The notes: generated by a model not told the origin, from the sequence alone. Shown: positions 31,820-44,020, counted from the stretch's first letter. The stretch is 64,000 nt of DNA from Branchipolynoe longqiensis (GCA_030323885.1 CM059187.1:126895525-126959524), one strand, 5' to 3'. Translations and numbers: made by a program.

Positions 31820-32325
31820 CCGGTGTCGCAGTTTGAGCGCCCTGCCAGTTTCAGCTGACTGCATACACTCAAACTCAAGGCATTGTCAATGGTCGTGAGC
31901 AATCTTCATACAGAAAATACAGAAGAAGTGAAATATCTCTAAAACCACACCACCTATTAACAAAGCGCTTAGTACACATATAGAAAACATCTTTACCAAC
32001 AAGATTATATTAAATTTATAAGGTTAGGGTTCTTGATTTCTATTTATTTTGAATAAAACTAATGTTTTGCACTGCGCGTACCGTCAAACTCAAGGCATTG
32101 TCAATGGCCATGAGCAATCTTCATACAGAAAATACAGGAAAAGTGAAATATCTCTAAAAGCACAGCACCTAGAAACAAATCGCTTGGTACACATATAGAA
32201 AACATCTTTACCAAAAACATTATATTAAATTCATAAGGTTAGTGACGATGCTGTTAGATTTTGACGCATGCGCATGAAACTGACAGTCAGCTGAAACTGG
32301 CAGGGCGCTCAAACTGCGGCACCGA
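31820..32325. mobile_element. Non-autonomous DNA transposon, CCGGTGT ends
   Basis: Left end CCGGTGTCGCAGTTTGAGCG and right end (reverse complement) TCGGTGCCGCAGTTTGAGCG share about 40 bp. The interior is a direct duplication: CAAACTCAAGGCATTGTC at 31870 and 32086, then matching AGCAATCTTCATACAG, GAAATATCTCTAAAA and AGAAAACATCTTTACC in both. The duplication period is 216 bp. No coding capacity. Confidence 0.78.
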
Positions 32326-32399
32326 CCCCGGCTGTAGCAGAAACAAGTGGCAAGGGTTAATGTTGGTTTTGATTTGCAGGAATGTGTGGAATCCGCGTG

Positions 32400-32745
32400 C
32401 GATGGCGTTTTTTGGGGGGTATGTGGTGTGGGTGTGGGTGTGGGTGTTTGTGGTGTGGTGTGTGTGGGTATTGGGAGTGGGTATGGGTGGGTGAGGGATG
32501 GGGTGTAGGTGTGGGTGTGGTGTATGGGTGTGGGTGTGGTGTGGGTGTGGTGGGTATGTGTGTGGGTGGTGTGCGTGTGGGGGGTGGATATGGGTATGAG
32601 TACGGGTGTGGGTGGGTTATGTGTGATGTGGGTGTGGTGTGTAGTGGGTGCATGGTGTGGGTGTGGTGGTGTGCGTGTATGTGTGTTGTGTTGTGTGGTG
32701 TGGTTTGGATGTGGTGGTGTGTGGCGGTGTGTGGTGGTGTGCTCT
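32400..32745. repeat. GGTGTG G/T-rich minisatellite
   Basis: (GGTGTGGGTGTG)n array of about 340 bp; stop-poor on both strands. Confidence 0.9.
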
Positions 32746-33405
32746 AATCACCTACCGGAGAGGGAGGAGATTATATTAAGAGTGGGTTTTCGGGATGGCA
32801 AGTGGCAGAACTGACGACTGTGAGATAAGACCGCCACGACATGAGCTTCTGCCCGACACCGCCAGATGTCGCTACATGTATCATACTTATATAGGACGCA
32901 AAGTAGCAGTCTCGACAATCGTCGCTAATTCAGTGAGTAATACGCGGGAGGGAGGAAACAGGTTCACGGCACTCGCCTTGAACAATAGGGATGGGTGTGT
33001 GGATTGGATGTATAGGTGTGTGTATGGGTGTGTGTGGGTACCGGGGTGGAGGGTGTTGGGGGGCTCCATTGGCAATGGCTTTGAGTCCACTGGCAGTACT
33101 TTGTGGCAAATATCATAATAAATAAATTACGATTGATGCCAGACTGGGTGCATTAAATCACAAGTCAGGGGCTAGGGAGGAACTCGCGGGAGCGTGCATA
33201 CCTGGTCAACGAGACTGATTAAGTGTACGACTCCCTGAACGACACGATAATAAGTAGTTGCTGATTTGACCCGATAAAACCACTCATACTAGTCATACCC
33301 CCCCCACACACCCTTCATCCACTTTCCAACTCCACAACACAGCGGCGGCTGCTGCTATATTTAATGATTAAATATGTGCAGTCTGAGCAGTGCGTTCCGC
33401 TTATA
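32746..33405. other. Unique sequence
   Basis: Contains GTGTGTATGGGTGTG near 33015. AGATAAGACC (32822) is a GATA-type word. No exon is recognised. Confidence 0.3.
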
Positions 33406-34012
<607 letters not shown>

Positions 34013-34019
34013 TATTATT

Positions 34020-34078
34020 GGACCGCCCTGGTATGACCTTAGATGTTACCAGGACGTAAAACTCCAACAACCAACCAA
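34020..34078 (+). mobile_element. SINE-A tail fragment
   Basis: CTGGTATGACCTTAGATG, CCAGGACGTAAAACTCC and a CAACCAACC end; tail only, abutting the preceding element. Confidence 0.8.
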
Positions 34079-34237
34079 TCACACGCTTATTGGATTATAT
34101 ATCACCCAGATTAAAATCCGCGTAAATTGTCGCGCATGGGCCTTGCTAGTAGTAGGAGGCGGGGGGGGCGGGGCAGAGCCGGGCGAGGGAGCCAGGGAAG
34201 TTGTCCAGCACAGAGACCCACAAAGGGTGGGTGTTTA
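34079..34237. other. Short unique sequence
   Basis: Nothing recognised apart from GGCGGGGGGGGCGGGG (34159-34174). Confidence 0.3.
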
Positions 34238-34249
34238 GGGGGGGGGGGG

Positions 34250-34285
<36 letters not shown>
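34238..34285 (+). repeat. G homopolymers (14 and 33 bp)
   Basis: G runs 34238-34251 and 34253-34285 separated by one A. Confidence 0.9.
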
Positions 34286-34286
<1 letters not shown>

Positions 34287-34944
34287 GGGGGAGTTGGCGA
34301 GTGTAGTTATCTGTTCATTTTACTTCTTCACCTTTTTGTTGTTGTGGCTATTTTATGATTCGGGGGTGGGGCGGGTGTAATCGAAGCTGATAAGAGTGAC
34401 GCTCGACACCCGACAGATGTTGGGTTAAATTAAGCGTGCGGCGATGCACAAAACGCACCTCTCCCGCGTCACAAATATTGTAATAGCTATCGAACGGGAA
34501 GGCGCGCGCAAATCCCTGACCCAACCCCAACTCACCACCCCCCCCCCTCCCGCCCACCCCACCACCACTATTCCCGCCTTTTCCAACCCGTCCACTCTCC
34601 TTCCCTGTCGTCCCCCACGACTCATCGATGATGGACGCTCGAGGAATGGGATTGACAGGGCTGAGGGAAAAGGGTTGGGGTTAGGGGGAAGGGTTAGGGG
34701 AAGTGGGGTGTGGTCGACTCTCGGGATTTTCCAGAAGATGTGTGTTTTAGGGGTGGTGCGATGTGCGCGCGCGCGCGTGTGTGTGTATGTGTGTGTATGT
34801 GTGTGTGTGTGGAAGAGGAGTAGATGTGGGTTTGTTGTGATTTTTGGATTTGGAAAGCAGAAGTTGTGGTTTGTGAGATTAATGGGTTAGAGTTCATGGG
34901 GTGAGGAATGGATGGAGGATGAGTAGGTGGTAGTGAGCAGTTAG
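34286..34944. other. Unique sequence with GT microsatellite
   Basis: GCGCGCGCGCGTGTGTGTG at 34765-34785 and TGTGTGTG to 34812. No exon is recognised. Confidence 0.35.
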
Positions 34945-35420
34945 TATGGACCAGCACTGCCGTTACGCGGCGGCAACCCGACCGGCCGCTCGCCCGTCCG
35001 CCCGGAGCGAGTGCCGGCCGGCATTGCTCCACCTCCGCCCGCCCGGGGCGCCCGCCGCCCGGCGGACAGGTCACCGCCCGTCCGTCCGCCCGCCCGGCAG
35101 GTTGGTCTATTTGCCCCCGGGGACCGCATGCCCTGCGGGCCCGCGGCCGGCGGCGCGTCGCCCCGGGGCCTGTCTCGATCGATCCCCGTGGCCCCTTCGC
35201 GAGTTGCTCGTGCCCCAGTTGATGGCGGCCCTGAAAGGTGCCGGCCCGAGCTACTCCGAGTGAAAAATTGAGTGAGGCGGCGGCATATTGAAATGAATTG
35301 GGCGGGTGGGGGCTCTTTGTAGCCGGGGATCTTTGTGCGAGGCCTAATTTCATTTGCCCACGGTTCGAGTCGTCTCAAATTTCCGCGCCCGGCGACAAAG
35401 CGCTGGCAGAGGGAGGTATG
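34945..35420. promoter_or_regulatory. CpG-rich island, candidate regulatory element
   Basis: About 300 bp of CpG-dense DNA (34960-35250) is followed by a non-repetitive segment with CATATTGAAATGAATTGGG, GGCCTAATTTCATTTGCCC (35341-35359, octamer-like) and AAATTTCCGCGCCC (E2F-like). The CpG density is preserved in an otherwise AT- and repeat-rich intron. Internal promoter or enhancer is inferred. Frames on both strands are open because of GC richness. Confidence 0.35.
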
Positions 35421-35815
35421 AAACAAAGAGGGACCGGCGCGGCCGGGGTGTCGGGCGGGGCGTCGGGCGGTGGCGGGGTGAGGTGGGCTAGGGGGCCTAG
35501 GGTTGGGGTGGGAAGAGGAGGACAGGGTGCCTGGCTTATAATGTGGATGGCCGATGAGCGGGAGGGTGGGTGGGTGGGTGGGTGAAGAAGGGGGAGTGTT
35601 AGAGTCGAGGGGCGGAGAGTGGTGCAGGGCGATGGGCAGTGTGATAGAGCAAGAAGAGGGCGAGGGAGGAAAGTGAGGGTGCAGTCTGGCCGAACATCAC
35701 CTCTCATTATCTTACCCCCGTGGTCATGTAAGGCTGCCTACACAGACTCAGCAATCAGTCTACGGACAGGCTGGCGCATTGACACCAAATGACTTACTGT
35801 GGCTGGGAGCTTACA
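35421..35815. other. G-rich unique sequence
   Basis: GGGTGGGTGGGTGGGTG at 35567-35583 and neighbouring purine-rich stretches. No exon is recognised. Confidence 0.35.
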
Positions 35816-36170
35816 CACACACATATATATATATAATATATATATAATATATATATATTATATATAATATTTATATATCGTATAATACACATTTAAATTC
35901 GCATAAACATCATACCCACCTAAAAAACATGTCTATAAATAATTGTATATAGATATGCATATATATACAAAGTATATATATATATATATATATCTGAAAT
36001 TTCATCTTATGGCTGACCAGTCGCGAACCAAGCTATATATCTATACCAAATTACAACTTATATAATAGAAGGACTGGCTGGTTATATTATACCAATGGAA
36101 CACCTTAGACGGGACCAGCAGTACGACATGGGTTAAGCCGTATCCCGCACCCCAACCCCTTAGCCCCCCG
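35816..36170. other. TA microsatellites and AT-rich sequence
   Basis: TATATAATATA arrays at 35822-35880 and TATATATA at 35965-35990; the remainder is AT-rich unique sequence. Confidence 0.5.
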
Positions 36171-36830
36171 CACACCCACACACACACACTCACCCACCCA
36201 TTCACGCACCCTTCCACTCACCTATTCACTTACGCACTCACTCACACACATCCACTCACCCACCAACTTACGCACTCACTCAACCATCCACTTACCCACA
36301 TACTCACTCATACACACACTCACTCAACAACATACTCGGCTATTCACCACCCACTCACCTACTCACCCGAGCACCCCACCCAGCCAATCACCCACTCACT
36401 TATACACTCAGTCATTCAACCACCCTTTCACTCACTCACCCATTCACCCTCACCCACTCACCCATTTGCCCACCCAGCCACTCACCCACTCACTTATACA
36501 CTCAGTCATTCATCCACCCTCTCACTCACTCACCCATTCACCCCCTCACCCACTCACCCATCCCGCCTCACCCTCAGCCACTCACCACCACCCACTTACA
36601 CACCCACTCACCCACCACCCACTCACCCGTCCCACTCACCCATTCACCCCCTCACCCACTCACCCTCCACCCACTCAACCACCACCCACTCACCCACCAC
36701 CCACCACCCACCACCCACTCACCACCATCCACCACCCATTCACCACACCACTCACCCTCACCTCACCACCACTCACCCACTCATCCACCACCCACCACCC
36801 ACCACCCACTCACCTACCCACTCACCTTGG
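36171..36830. repeat. CACTCACCCA minisatellite
   Basis: About 660 bp of degenerate CACTCACCCA / CCACCCACCA units. A segment at 36380-36470 is repeated at 36470-36550 (CAGCCAATCACCCACTC, TATACACTCAGTCATTCA). The Thr/His/Pro frame is an artefact. Confidence 0.9.
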
Positions 36831-37330
36831 AGGCTCTATTGTCGCCGGACCCCCGTGCACGTTAGCTGAGAGGTAATTTTCCTTGGGAGGATGAACTGTC
36901 GATGGCCGATAATTGGGATGTTCGAGGGCCAAATAGACTGTGTCATCGAACGGTAGAATTCATTACGAGTCATAATTAGAAGGTGGGCGTGGGTGGACAT
37001 CATTGCGGAGGCGGTAATCCGGCTGTCGGCCTGGAGCACGTGGGCGGCGTATTAATACGCCACCCGGACTATTTTAGATGCCGCAGTACTCCTCAACCCC
37101 CACCCCCATTTTACACACATTTGATTGGACGAATCCGCGTTTTAGACCCTCAGTCACCTCCACGTCACGTCACGTCATGTCACGTAACTCTCGCAGTGGA
37201 ACCTAGATGGCGCCACATGCGCCTAAGATCTGACCCAGTTAAATACAGCTCACGAATTTATATAGTGCGCAGTGGAAATGGGGCCGATCATTGGAGAGTG
37301 AGACACTCGAGGAATTGTTTGTAACATTTA
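36831..37330. promoter_or_regulatory. Non-repetitive island, candidate enhancer
   Basis: Unique sequence with GGCCGATAATTGGG, GAGTCATAATTAGAAGG, GGCGTATTAATACGCC (perfect 16-bp palindrome, 37047-37062) and a CACGTCACGTCACGTCATG cluster at 37161-37179. Homeodomain- and CRE-like words cluster here; function inferred. Confidence 0.36.
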
Positions 37331-37384
37331 GTAAGGGCATGCTTGGGAGGTCTATTCACATTACCGTATCATTACTGAGCATAC

Positions 37385-37437
37385 AAATCCTGATATGACC
37401 TTAGATGTTGCCAGGACGTAAAGCTCCAACAACCATC
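37385..37437 (+). mobile_element. SINE-A tail fragment
   Basis: AATCCTGATATGACCTTAG, TTGCCAGGACGTAAAGCTCC; tail only. Confidence 0.8.
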
Positions 37438-38054
37438 AATTCAACTGAGCATAAATAAACATGCGTTCTGTCTGTACAATTACTTGTGTGATGGACTGAG
37501 ACTCAGTGGAAGTGTACTGTTTACATCATAACTGACAACATGACATAATTTCGTAAGATTTAGTTAATTAAATACCTCACTGCCGTGAGTCATTCACTGA
37601 AATAGGCTCAGGAATATGTGACATGATCCTTTTTTAATGACACATCTACTGAAACCATGTTCAAAGCACCCAGTCAGTGCTCTAGATTATAACAACGATG
37701 ACCCCCCCCCCCCTCCCACACACACCCCCGACCAAGACAAAATCACACATGATTCACGCATAGTGTGTACTGTTGCTTGATTGTTCATGACAAGATGGTG
37801 TACATTACTGAACACTCATCTCTCAACTTGGTATATAATACAATGAACATGGTGTTTGAAGCCGAGACGACAGTGTATATATGTAAATCCACATGCGCCT
37901 TATACTTCGTTTTTACATGTGTTTTTATGGTGTTGATTTGGATGAAGAATCTATTCTGTGGTAAAACACGCCAAAAGTGACACATTTAAATTCAGACTGA
38001 ATGAAGACTATTGTTGTAGACTTTGCTCTACTTGATATAATTAAAGCTGGATAG
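37438..38054. other. Unique sequence
   Basis: C run at 37700-37712; otherwise AT-leaning unique DNA. Overlapping frames on both strands (37765-37985) have no recognisable content. Confidence 0.35.
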
Positions 38055-38375
38055 TATTTTGTTTGTTGCTGTTTTACGTCCTAGCAACATCTAAGGTCAT
38101 ATCAGGACGGGTACTGACTTGTGACAGTGCGCACTCATGGCGACTTTATAGTGCTGCCCCACTTGAAGACCAGGCCACCAGCACCATGACCTGATATCCC
38201 ACTCAGTCACATTATCCTGACACTGAGTGAACCAGTCCTTGCCCTATCCTAATAATGCCGAGCGCCTGGCAAGGAAGCAACAAGTATCAATTTTTAAGTC
38301 ATTGGTTTGACTCGACCGGTGTTCGACCCCACAACCCCACGACCTACCAACACGGGAGACAGACGCTCTAACTCG
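38055..38375 (-). mobile_element. SINE-A, near full length
   Basis: Minus strand: tail complement at left (TTTTACGTCCTAGCAACATC), body, and a head that reads GAGCGTCTGTCTCCCGTG in sense orientation. This is the GACGG-type head variant also seen at 42697 and 60370. Confidence 0.9.
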
Positions 38376-38411
38376 CTCGGCATTATTAGGATAGGGCAAG
38401 GACTGGTTATA
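38376..38411 (+). mobile_element. SINE-A body fragment in opposite orientation
   Basis: TCGGCATTATTAGGATAGGG CAAGGACTGGTT is the sense-orientation body of the same family, joined head-on to the preceding minus-strand copy. Confidence 0.7.
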
Positions 38412-38640
38412 TTATATATTTGATATTCATTATATATCTCTATAGATACTCTTTTTTTGTTTTACTACACTAGTACTATATATATTTATAAACTCCTCTA
38501 TGCTTATATGCTTATAAACTCCTTTACCATACTTAGTTATATACTTATAAATTCCTTTGCCATATATAATTATAACCTCCTTTCCTATTAGTATTAGCAT
38601 TACACTGCCATATATATTTAGATATATATATATACTACAT
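38412..38640. repeat. AT-rich sequence with short duplications
   Basis: TATAAACTCCT(C/T)TA units at 38490-38530 recur as TATAAATTCC and TATAACCTCC. Confidence 0.55.
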
Positions 38641-40140
38641 TCTTGCTATATATAAGCTATGGATGCGCATACCACAGTTCCGTGGACGCTGCCCCATTCT
38701 TGTCCATGTACCACAATTCATCGAGTCTGAGTGTTTACGTGGGTCGGGGTGTGTGAGCGAATTGGGAAGGAGGTGGGTGAGCGAATTGGGAAGGAGGTAT
38801 ATAAAATAAAACAAAAAAAACACATACAAACGCCGTGCTGTGATTGGCCGGTTAACTCCTGACTGCCGAATGGGGTCAAGTTGAGTCATACAATGAACCC
38901 ACGCACAACAGTGCGAGTTGGACTTAACAAAACCCGTATACCCGCCAATACAACGTTTGTTATGGAAAACACTATAGGTTGATGAGCTTTTTCTTTTAAA
39001 TATAACAACTTTTGTTCTCTTTAACATCTGTGTGTTTAATCCAAAAAAATTAAACTCGGACTCACCCTGCCTCATATGGTGCGAATCCCCCAAACTTGGA
39101 ATATTCCCATGCACACCTAATGACCTCAAACCACTCCGAAATCGGAGCAGCGTACCTACTCTCCTGTCCGACTGTCGATAGTAGCCATGTGGGGCGCGCC
39201 TCACTTTGAATCCACGTTGACAGTAGAGCCAACCACCAGTCACCTGACCGTTGGGCGTGGCGTGTGCGACCTGTATAACCTCACCATGCACCATGCAGAC
39301 AATGTAACCAGACTGTGAGCTGAAACCATGATTATTTTGCTTACTTGATGCAGGCCCTCCTCGGTCCTCGTGGTTCCATGCGTTACCAAGGTCGTCGTTC
39401 ACATGTATGTACCTATATACACAAATACATCACTCCAGTGTCCCTCCACGTGTTCACCTACTTGTTACTCATGTCGCGCTGTGACGTCATAACAGCGACC
39501 GTTACCGTAGTAACTCGGACCACACTAATAATAATTATAATGCCTGCCGCTTCTCTCTCTCTCTCTCACTCTCTTAATCTCTCTATCTTGTGCCTCTCAT
39601 GTTTTGTGTGTTTGAGTTGTTATTGTCCGAAATTTGGCTGGTACCTTTCGTCCTTGTTCACCGGGGCGTTTGACTTGTTTTCAGTTTGCACGGTGTTCCT
39701 TTTTAATTGCCATGACGTCAGCTTTGCGTCACGTGTTGATTAGTTGTATGTGATGGTCATGCTGGACTCTAATCATAGTCATAATCATAACATCCGCTGT
39801 GTCATGCCCAGTGCATAAGTCTAACTGCATTAATAAAAGCAAAGTATAACCTATTATTAGAACCCTTCTTGTTTTCCTTTTGTGTTGCCTTCCGTCCACG
39901 TTTTTGAAGCTTCATTCACATGCATTAATAATAACCCTATAATCATTTTAATTTATGTTATTGTCACTAAGCAGTGTGCGTTGTAAAGACTTATTTTTAT
40001 TTTTAAAGAAGAGTTGCGATGCACACAGGTGTTGGTAAATAACGTAGATCTACAAGGGTGTGGGAATGTGGGAGTGGGTGGGTGAATGGGTGGGTGAGTG
40101 AGGAGGTACTAGGAGGGAGGGGGGATAGTAACCGTAGCAG
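38641..40140. other. Long unique intronic segment
   Basis: No exon is recognised in any frame, including the long minus frame 38635-39402, which lacks recognisable domains. Contains a small duplication of GAGCGAATTGGGAAGGAGG (38757-38775 and 38779-38797), a CTCTCTCTCTC tract near 39555, and GGGTGGGTGAGTG units near 40077. Confidence 0.35.
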
Positions 40141-40159
40141 ATGTCAAACATCTTTCGGC

Positions 40160-40740
40160 ACTCCCTTCTCAACCCGCAAGTTATGCTAATTGGGCAAGAT
40201 GGTCGTTTATTAAGACTTTACCCTCACGCACTAAGAAGAGGGATTGCGCCATGCTCCCTACGTCATAATGAAAACCACGCTCGTACCTCAGTGGTCGAAG
40301 CTCTTCCCATCCCCAACCACCCCCCCCCCCCCAACCACCGCCCCCTCCCACTTACATTCACAGTTCCCTATAGGTGTTATTATTGTCTCACAAAGGCTAA
40401 ATATTCCACGGGAGCTGTAATAAAGGGCCCCAGTGCAGCCGAGCACACTTCATTGCTGCGCAGCTGAGAAGAAAATTGCGCCAAAACTTATCAATGATTG
40501 TGGTGCGCCGAGACCAATGGAACTGGCCCGTGTGGGCTGGAGTGTAACCCCCGTTCTGCCACGGTGGTGGTGGCAAATTACAGAGATTATTGGTGGCTGA
40601 TGAGGGTGGCGAAATGTCGTCGGCTAGGCCATTTACTGTGCCGTAGCCGCCGCCATTATGGAACGGCAACGTCATATTGGATGGTATTATATCATCGCGC
40701 GTCTAAACGAAAGGAAAAGTGTTATCTAGGCACCGCTACA
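40160..40740. promoter_or_regulatory. Non-repetitive island, candidate enhancer
   Basis: Unique segment with TTATGCTAATTGGG (40182-40195), AACTTATCAATGATTGTGGT (40485-40504: GATA, Pbx/Hox-like TGATTG and Runx-like TGTGGT words) and CGCCATTATGGAACG near 40652. Two G/C runs interrupt it. Enhancer role is inferred from motif density and position about 4 kb upstream of the second exon. Confidence 0.37.
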
Positions 40741-41640
40741 CCCATTCCTACTTCCATCCCAAATCTATTTTCTCCTCTGCAATTCATTTCTTCACAAACA
40801 GGATTTGTTCAAGAAATGAACTTATAGGGATTTGAGGAAGTTTAGTTTTAGATATAGTGATATATAGCTTCGATAGTAAATCTAGTACCCATTCATAGTT
40901 TCATCCCAAATCTATTTTCTCCTCTGCAATTCATTTCTTCACAAACAGAGGATTTGTTCAAGAAATGAACTTATAGGGATTTGAGGAAGTTGAGTTTTGG
41001 ATATAGTGATATATAGCTTCGATAGTAAATCTAGTACCCATTCATAGTTTCATCACCAATCTAGTTTCTCCTCTGCAATTCATTTCTTCACAAACAGAGG
41101 ATTTGTTCAAGAAATGAACTTATAGGGATTTGAGGAAGTTGAGTTTTGGATATAGTGATATATAGCTTCGATAGTCAATCTAGTACCCATTCATAGTTTC
41201 ATCACCAATCTAGTTTCTCCTCTGCAATTCATTTCTTCACAAACAGAGGATTTGTTCAAGAAATGAACTTATAGGGATTTGAGGAAGTTGAGTTCTGGAT
41301 ATAGTGATATATAGCTTCGATAGTAAATCTAGTACCCATTCATAGTTTCATCACCAATCTAGTTTCTCCTCTGCAATTCATTTCTTCACAAACATAGGAT
41401 TTGTTCAAGAAATATACATATAGAGGCTTTGAGAAAGTTGAGTTTGGATATAGTTATATAGCTTTCATAGTAAATCTAGTACCCATTCATAGTTTCATCC
41501 CAATCGATTTTCTCCTATGTAATTCATTTCTTCACAAACAGAGGATTTGTTCAGGAAATGAACATATACGGCTTTGAGGAAATCGAGTTTGGATATAGCG
41601 ATATCGCTTCGATAGTAAATCTTGTGGAGAATGCATTTTC
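40741..41640 (+). repeat. 149-bp satellite, about six copies
   Basis: TCTCCTCTGCAATTCATTTC starts at 40771, 40918, 41067, 41216 and 41365, with a variant at 41511, giving spacings of 147, 149, 149, 149 and 146 bp. The unit also contains GAGGATTTGTTCAAGAAATG and ATATAGCTTCGATAGTAAAT. The central copies are nearly identical and the edge copies diverged, as expected for unequal exchange. Confidence 0.95.
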
Positions 41641-41747
41641 TTCCTAGTGTAGTTAATATTATGTGGCGAGGGTCCACAAGAAAAACACATATTTCTACAC
41701 ACACTTCTGTATGTAATATCTCCGAATTTATTTTCAATCACAGTTGC

Positions 41748-41749
<2 letters not shown>

Positions 41750-41811
<62 letters not shown>
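41750..41811. repeat. (AT)n microsatellite, about 31 units
   Basis: Uninterrupted AT array of about 62 bp. Confidence 0.95.
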
Positions 41812-41812
<1 letters not shown>

Positions 41813-42340
41813 CCAACGGGAAATGAGCCTGACACCGAATGTGCATAATTCCTATACCCACTCTACCTGCACGCAGGTTAATTATTCAAGCAGAGCGCAA
41901 GTCGGCGTTTTACATATGAGAATACAGATTTAAAGCGACACAATCGAAATCAATTGGCAGAATATTGGCGTAATTGGGTTAGTTCGCCAGGGCGCGCAGA
42001 CAACATGGCGGCCAAACGCTCGGCGCGCCCCCTACTGTCGCCGCCTGTTGGCCCCCTAGAACAGGCATTGTCTAAATGTGGCGAGGCACGTCCAAATTGT
42101 TCGGTGCTTATTGTCAGTGCGAGGCGTGTAACGATACCCAGGCCCTGCTAAAACAGGGCCGTGGAGGAACCGCCCCCTCCTCCCCGCCCATGCCCTCCGC
42201 CCCCGCCCTACCCCGGCCGAGACCTCTAACACTACACGGGGAAACATGGCTCACGTCAGAGGTCAGAGAAGTCGGCCTCGGCTGTGGTGGGTGTTGTTGC
42301 CGGGCCTGCCACCCCATAGAGTGATTGGGGGAGGGGAGGA
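41812..42340. promoter_or_regulatory. Unique, partly CpG-rich sequence, candidate regulatory
   Basis: 41930-42330 is non-repetitive with ATCAATTGGCAG, CAACATGGCGGCCAAACG (YY1-like ATGGCGGC) and CpG-rich DNA to 42230. Weak inference. Confidence 0.28.
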
Positions 42341-42433
42341 GGAGGGATGGCGGGGCTGGGGAGGGGGGGGGGGTATTTTGTCAATTTGAGGTCCGATGTA
42401 CACATCAAGTATATATGTACATATATGTATATA

Positions 42434-42471
<38 letters not shown>

Positions 42472-42696
42472 GGGGGGGGGGGGAGGCAGATGAGGCACGT
42501 GGAATAGATCGAAGTGAGTAATTGGTGTCAGTGGTCTTAAGTCGAGATTTGCAGGAGTTTCTGTGTGTTCTAATGGCGTGCTTCTTTTAATACTAAACCA
42601 AATTGTACGATGTAACTGTATGATATATGTGTATATATGTGTATACATGTGTGCATGTGTGGATACATGTGTGAATGCATGTGTGGAGACCAGACG
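42341..42696. other. G run, TA microsatellite and GTGTATAC repeats
   Basis: G run 42361-42372, TATATG/TA array 42410-42467, G run 42472-42483, then GTGTATACATGTGTGCATG units near 42630-42680. Confidence 0.5.
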
Positions 42697-43050
42697 GTGT
42701 GGCTGAATGAGTAGAGCGTCCGTCTCCTGTTTTGGGAGATCAGGAGATCCGAACCCATGAGTGCGTGGGTTCAAATCCTGGTCGAGTCAAACCAATGACT
42801 TACAAATTTGTACTTGTCGCTTCCTAGCCTGGCGCTCGGCATTATTAGGATAGGGCAAGGACTGGTTGGCTCAGTGTCAGGATAATGTGATTGAGTGGGA
42901 TATCAGGCCATGGTGCTGGTGGCCTGGTTTGCTAGTGAGGCACCACTATAAAGTCACCATGAGCTCTCACTGTCAGAAGTCGGTACCTATCCTGATATGA
43001 CCTTATATGTTGCTAGGACGTAAAACAACAACAAACAAACAACAAATGAA
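42697..43050 (+). mobile_element. SINE-A, full length (GACGG-type head)
   Basis: Head with box A (TGGCTGAATGAG) and an exact box B (GGTTCAAATCC), family body and tail ending CGTAAAACAACAACAAAC. CATGTGTGGA flanks both sides (near 42678 and 43053), a likely target-site duplication within a GT-rich region. Confidence 0.95.
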
Positions 43051-43240
43051 GCCATGTGTGGATGTGTGTATATATGTGTTTTTTGCACGTATTGTGTGTA
43101 TGTATGCGTGTATGTATGTATGTATGTGGATATATGTATGTGTGTACGTGTGCGTGCGTGTATGTATGTACATATATATGTATGTGTATATATGTATGCG
43201 TGTATGTATATGTGTACACGTATATATGTATGTCGGTGGC
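43051..43240. repeat. GTATGTGTG / TATATGTATG microsatellite
   Basis: Degenerate (TATG)n and (TGTG)n array of about 190 bp; all frames are stop-poor. Confidence 0.85.
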
Positions 43241-43970
43241 GGTGGAATAACGGAAAGACTAAAGTGGAAGATGCATCTTAAATAAAACACTCCATACTGC
43301 ATGGATAGACACACATATAATATACACATAGCAGACCATATCCTTCAGCACATGGTGGCCTGCAATGAACTTCAAGTGCTATCGCTCCCATCCATCCACC
43401 AATCCACCAGGTGGACACTTGCGCAGCCATTGTGCGCATGGGCTGTGCGCACGCGGTGTCCTCCTGGGAAATCCCGTGGATGTTAAGTTTAGAAGGGTAG
43501 CTACCTTGACTGCCTTCCTAACTGTGCAGCCTGCACAAACTACCCTACCAATAGCGTCTGGCGAGGTGTGTGTGTTGTGTTTGCTATTTGTAGCACTGCC
43601 ATAATACTACTACTGCTGCTTGCGTGTGACTATTTTTGTTTAGAGTAACGGAGGGGTGAGTGCTGGGCACAACTTCCAACTCTCCATTTTAAACACTGCT
43701 TCTTTTCGTTGTGTTCCCATTAAAACCCGAGCAGAATACACCGTGTGCCCTTAACCAATACTCACATACATATGCATATATAAATGGTAGTATATATATA
43801 TTAATAGAGCTTTTCTATTTCTTTAAAATTATATTTTATATATATTTTTAATTATTTTGTATATATAACATATTTAAAAAAAAGTCAAAGTAATCGTGGA
43901 TACTGGGTGAAGAAGCGACCGCTGTATTTTATTTTTAACGGAGCAAAACTAAGTCTATGCTTGATTGGTG

Positions 43971-43973
<3 letters not shown>
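43241..43973. other. Unique intronic sequence
   Basis: No exon is recognised; becomes AT-rich after about 43770. Confidence 0.35.

Positions 43974-44020
<47 letters not shown>

Noticed and set aside
34694..35426. Arg/Pro/Gly-rich frames on the minus strand
   Set aside because: Explained by CpG-rich DNA with few stops; frames overlap on both strands with no family match.
38635..39402. 255-codon minus-strand frame
   Set aside because: Unique DNA but no recognisable domain, no compositional coding signature, and antisense within an AP-2 intron.
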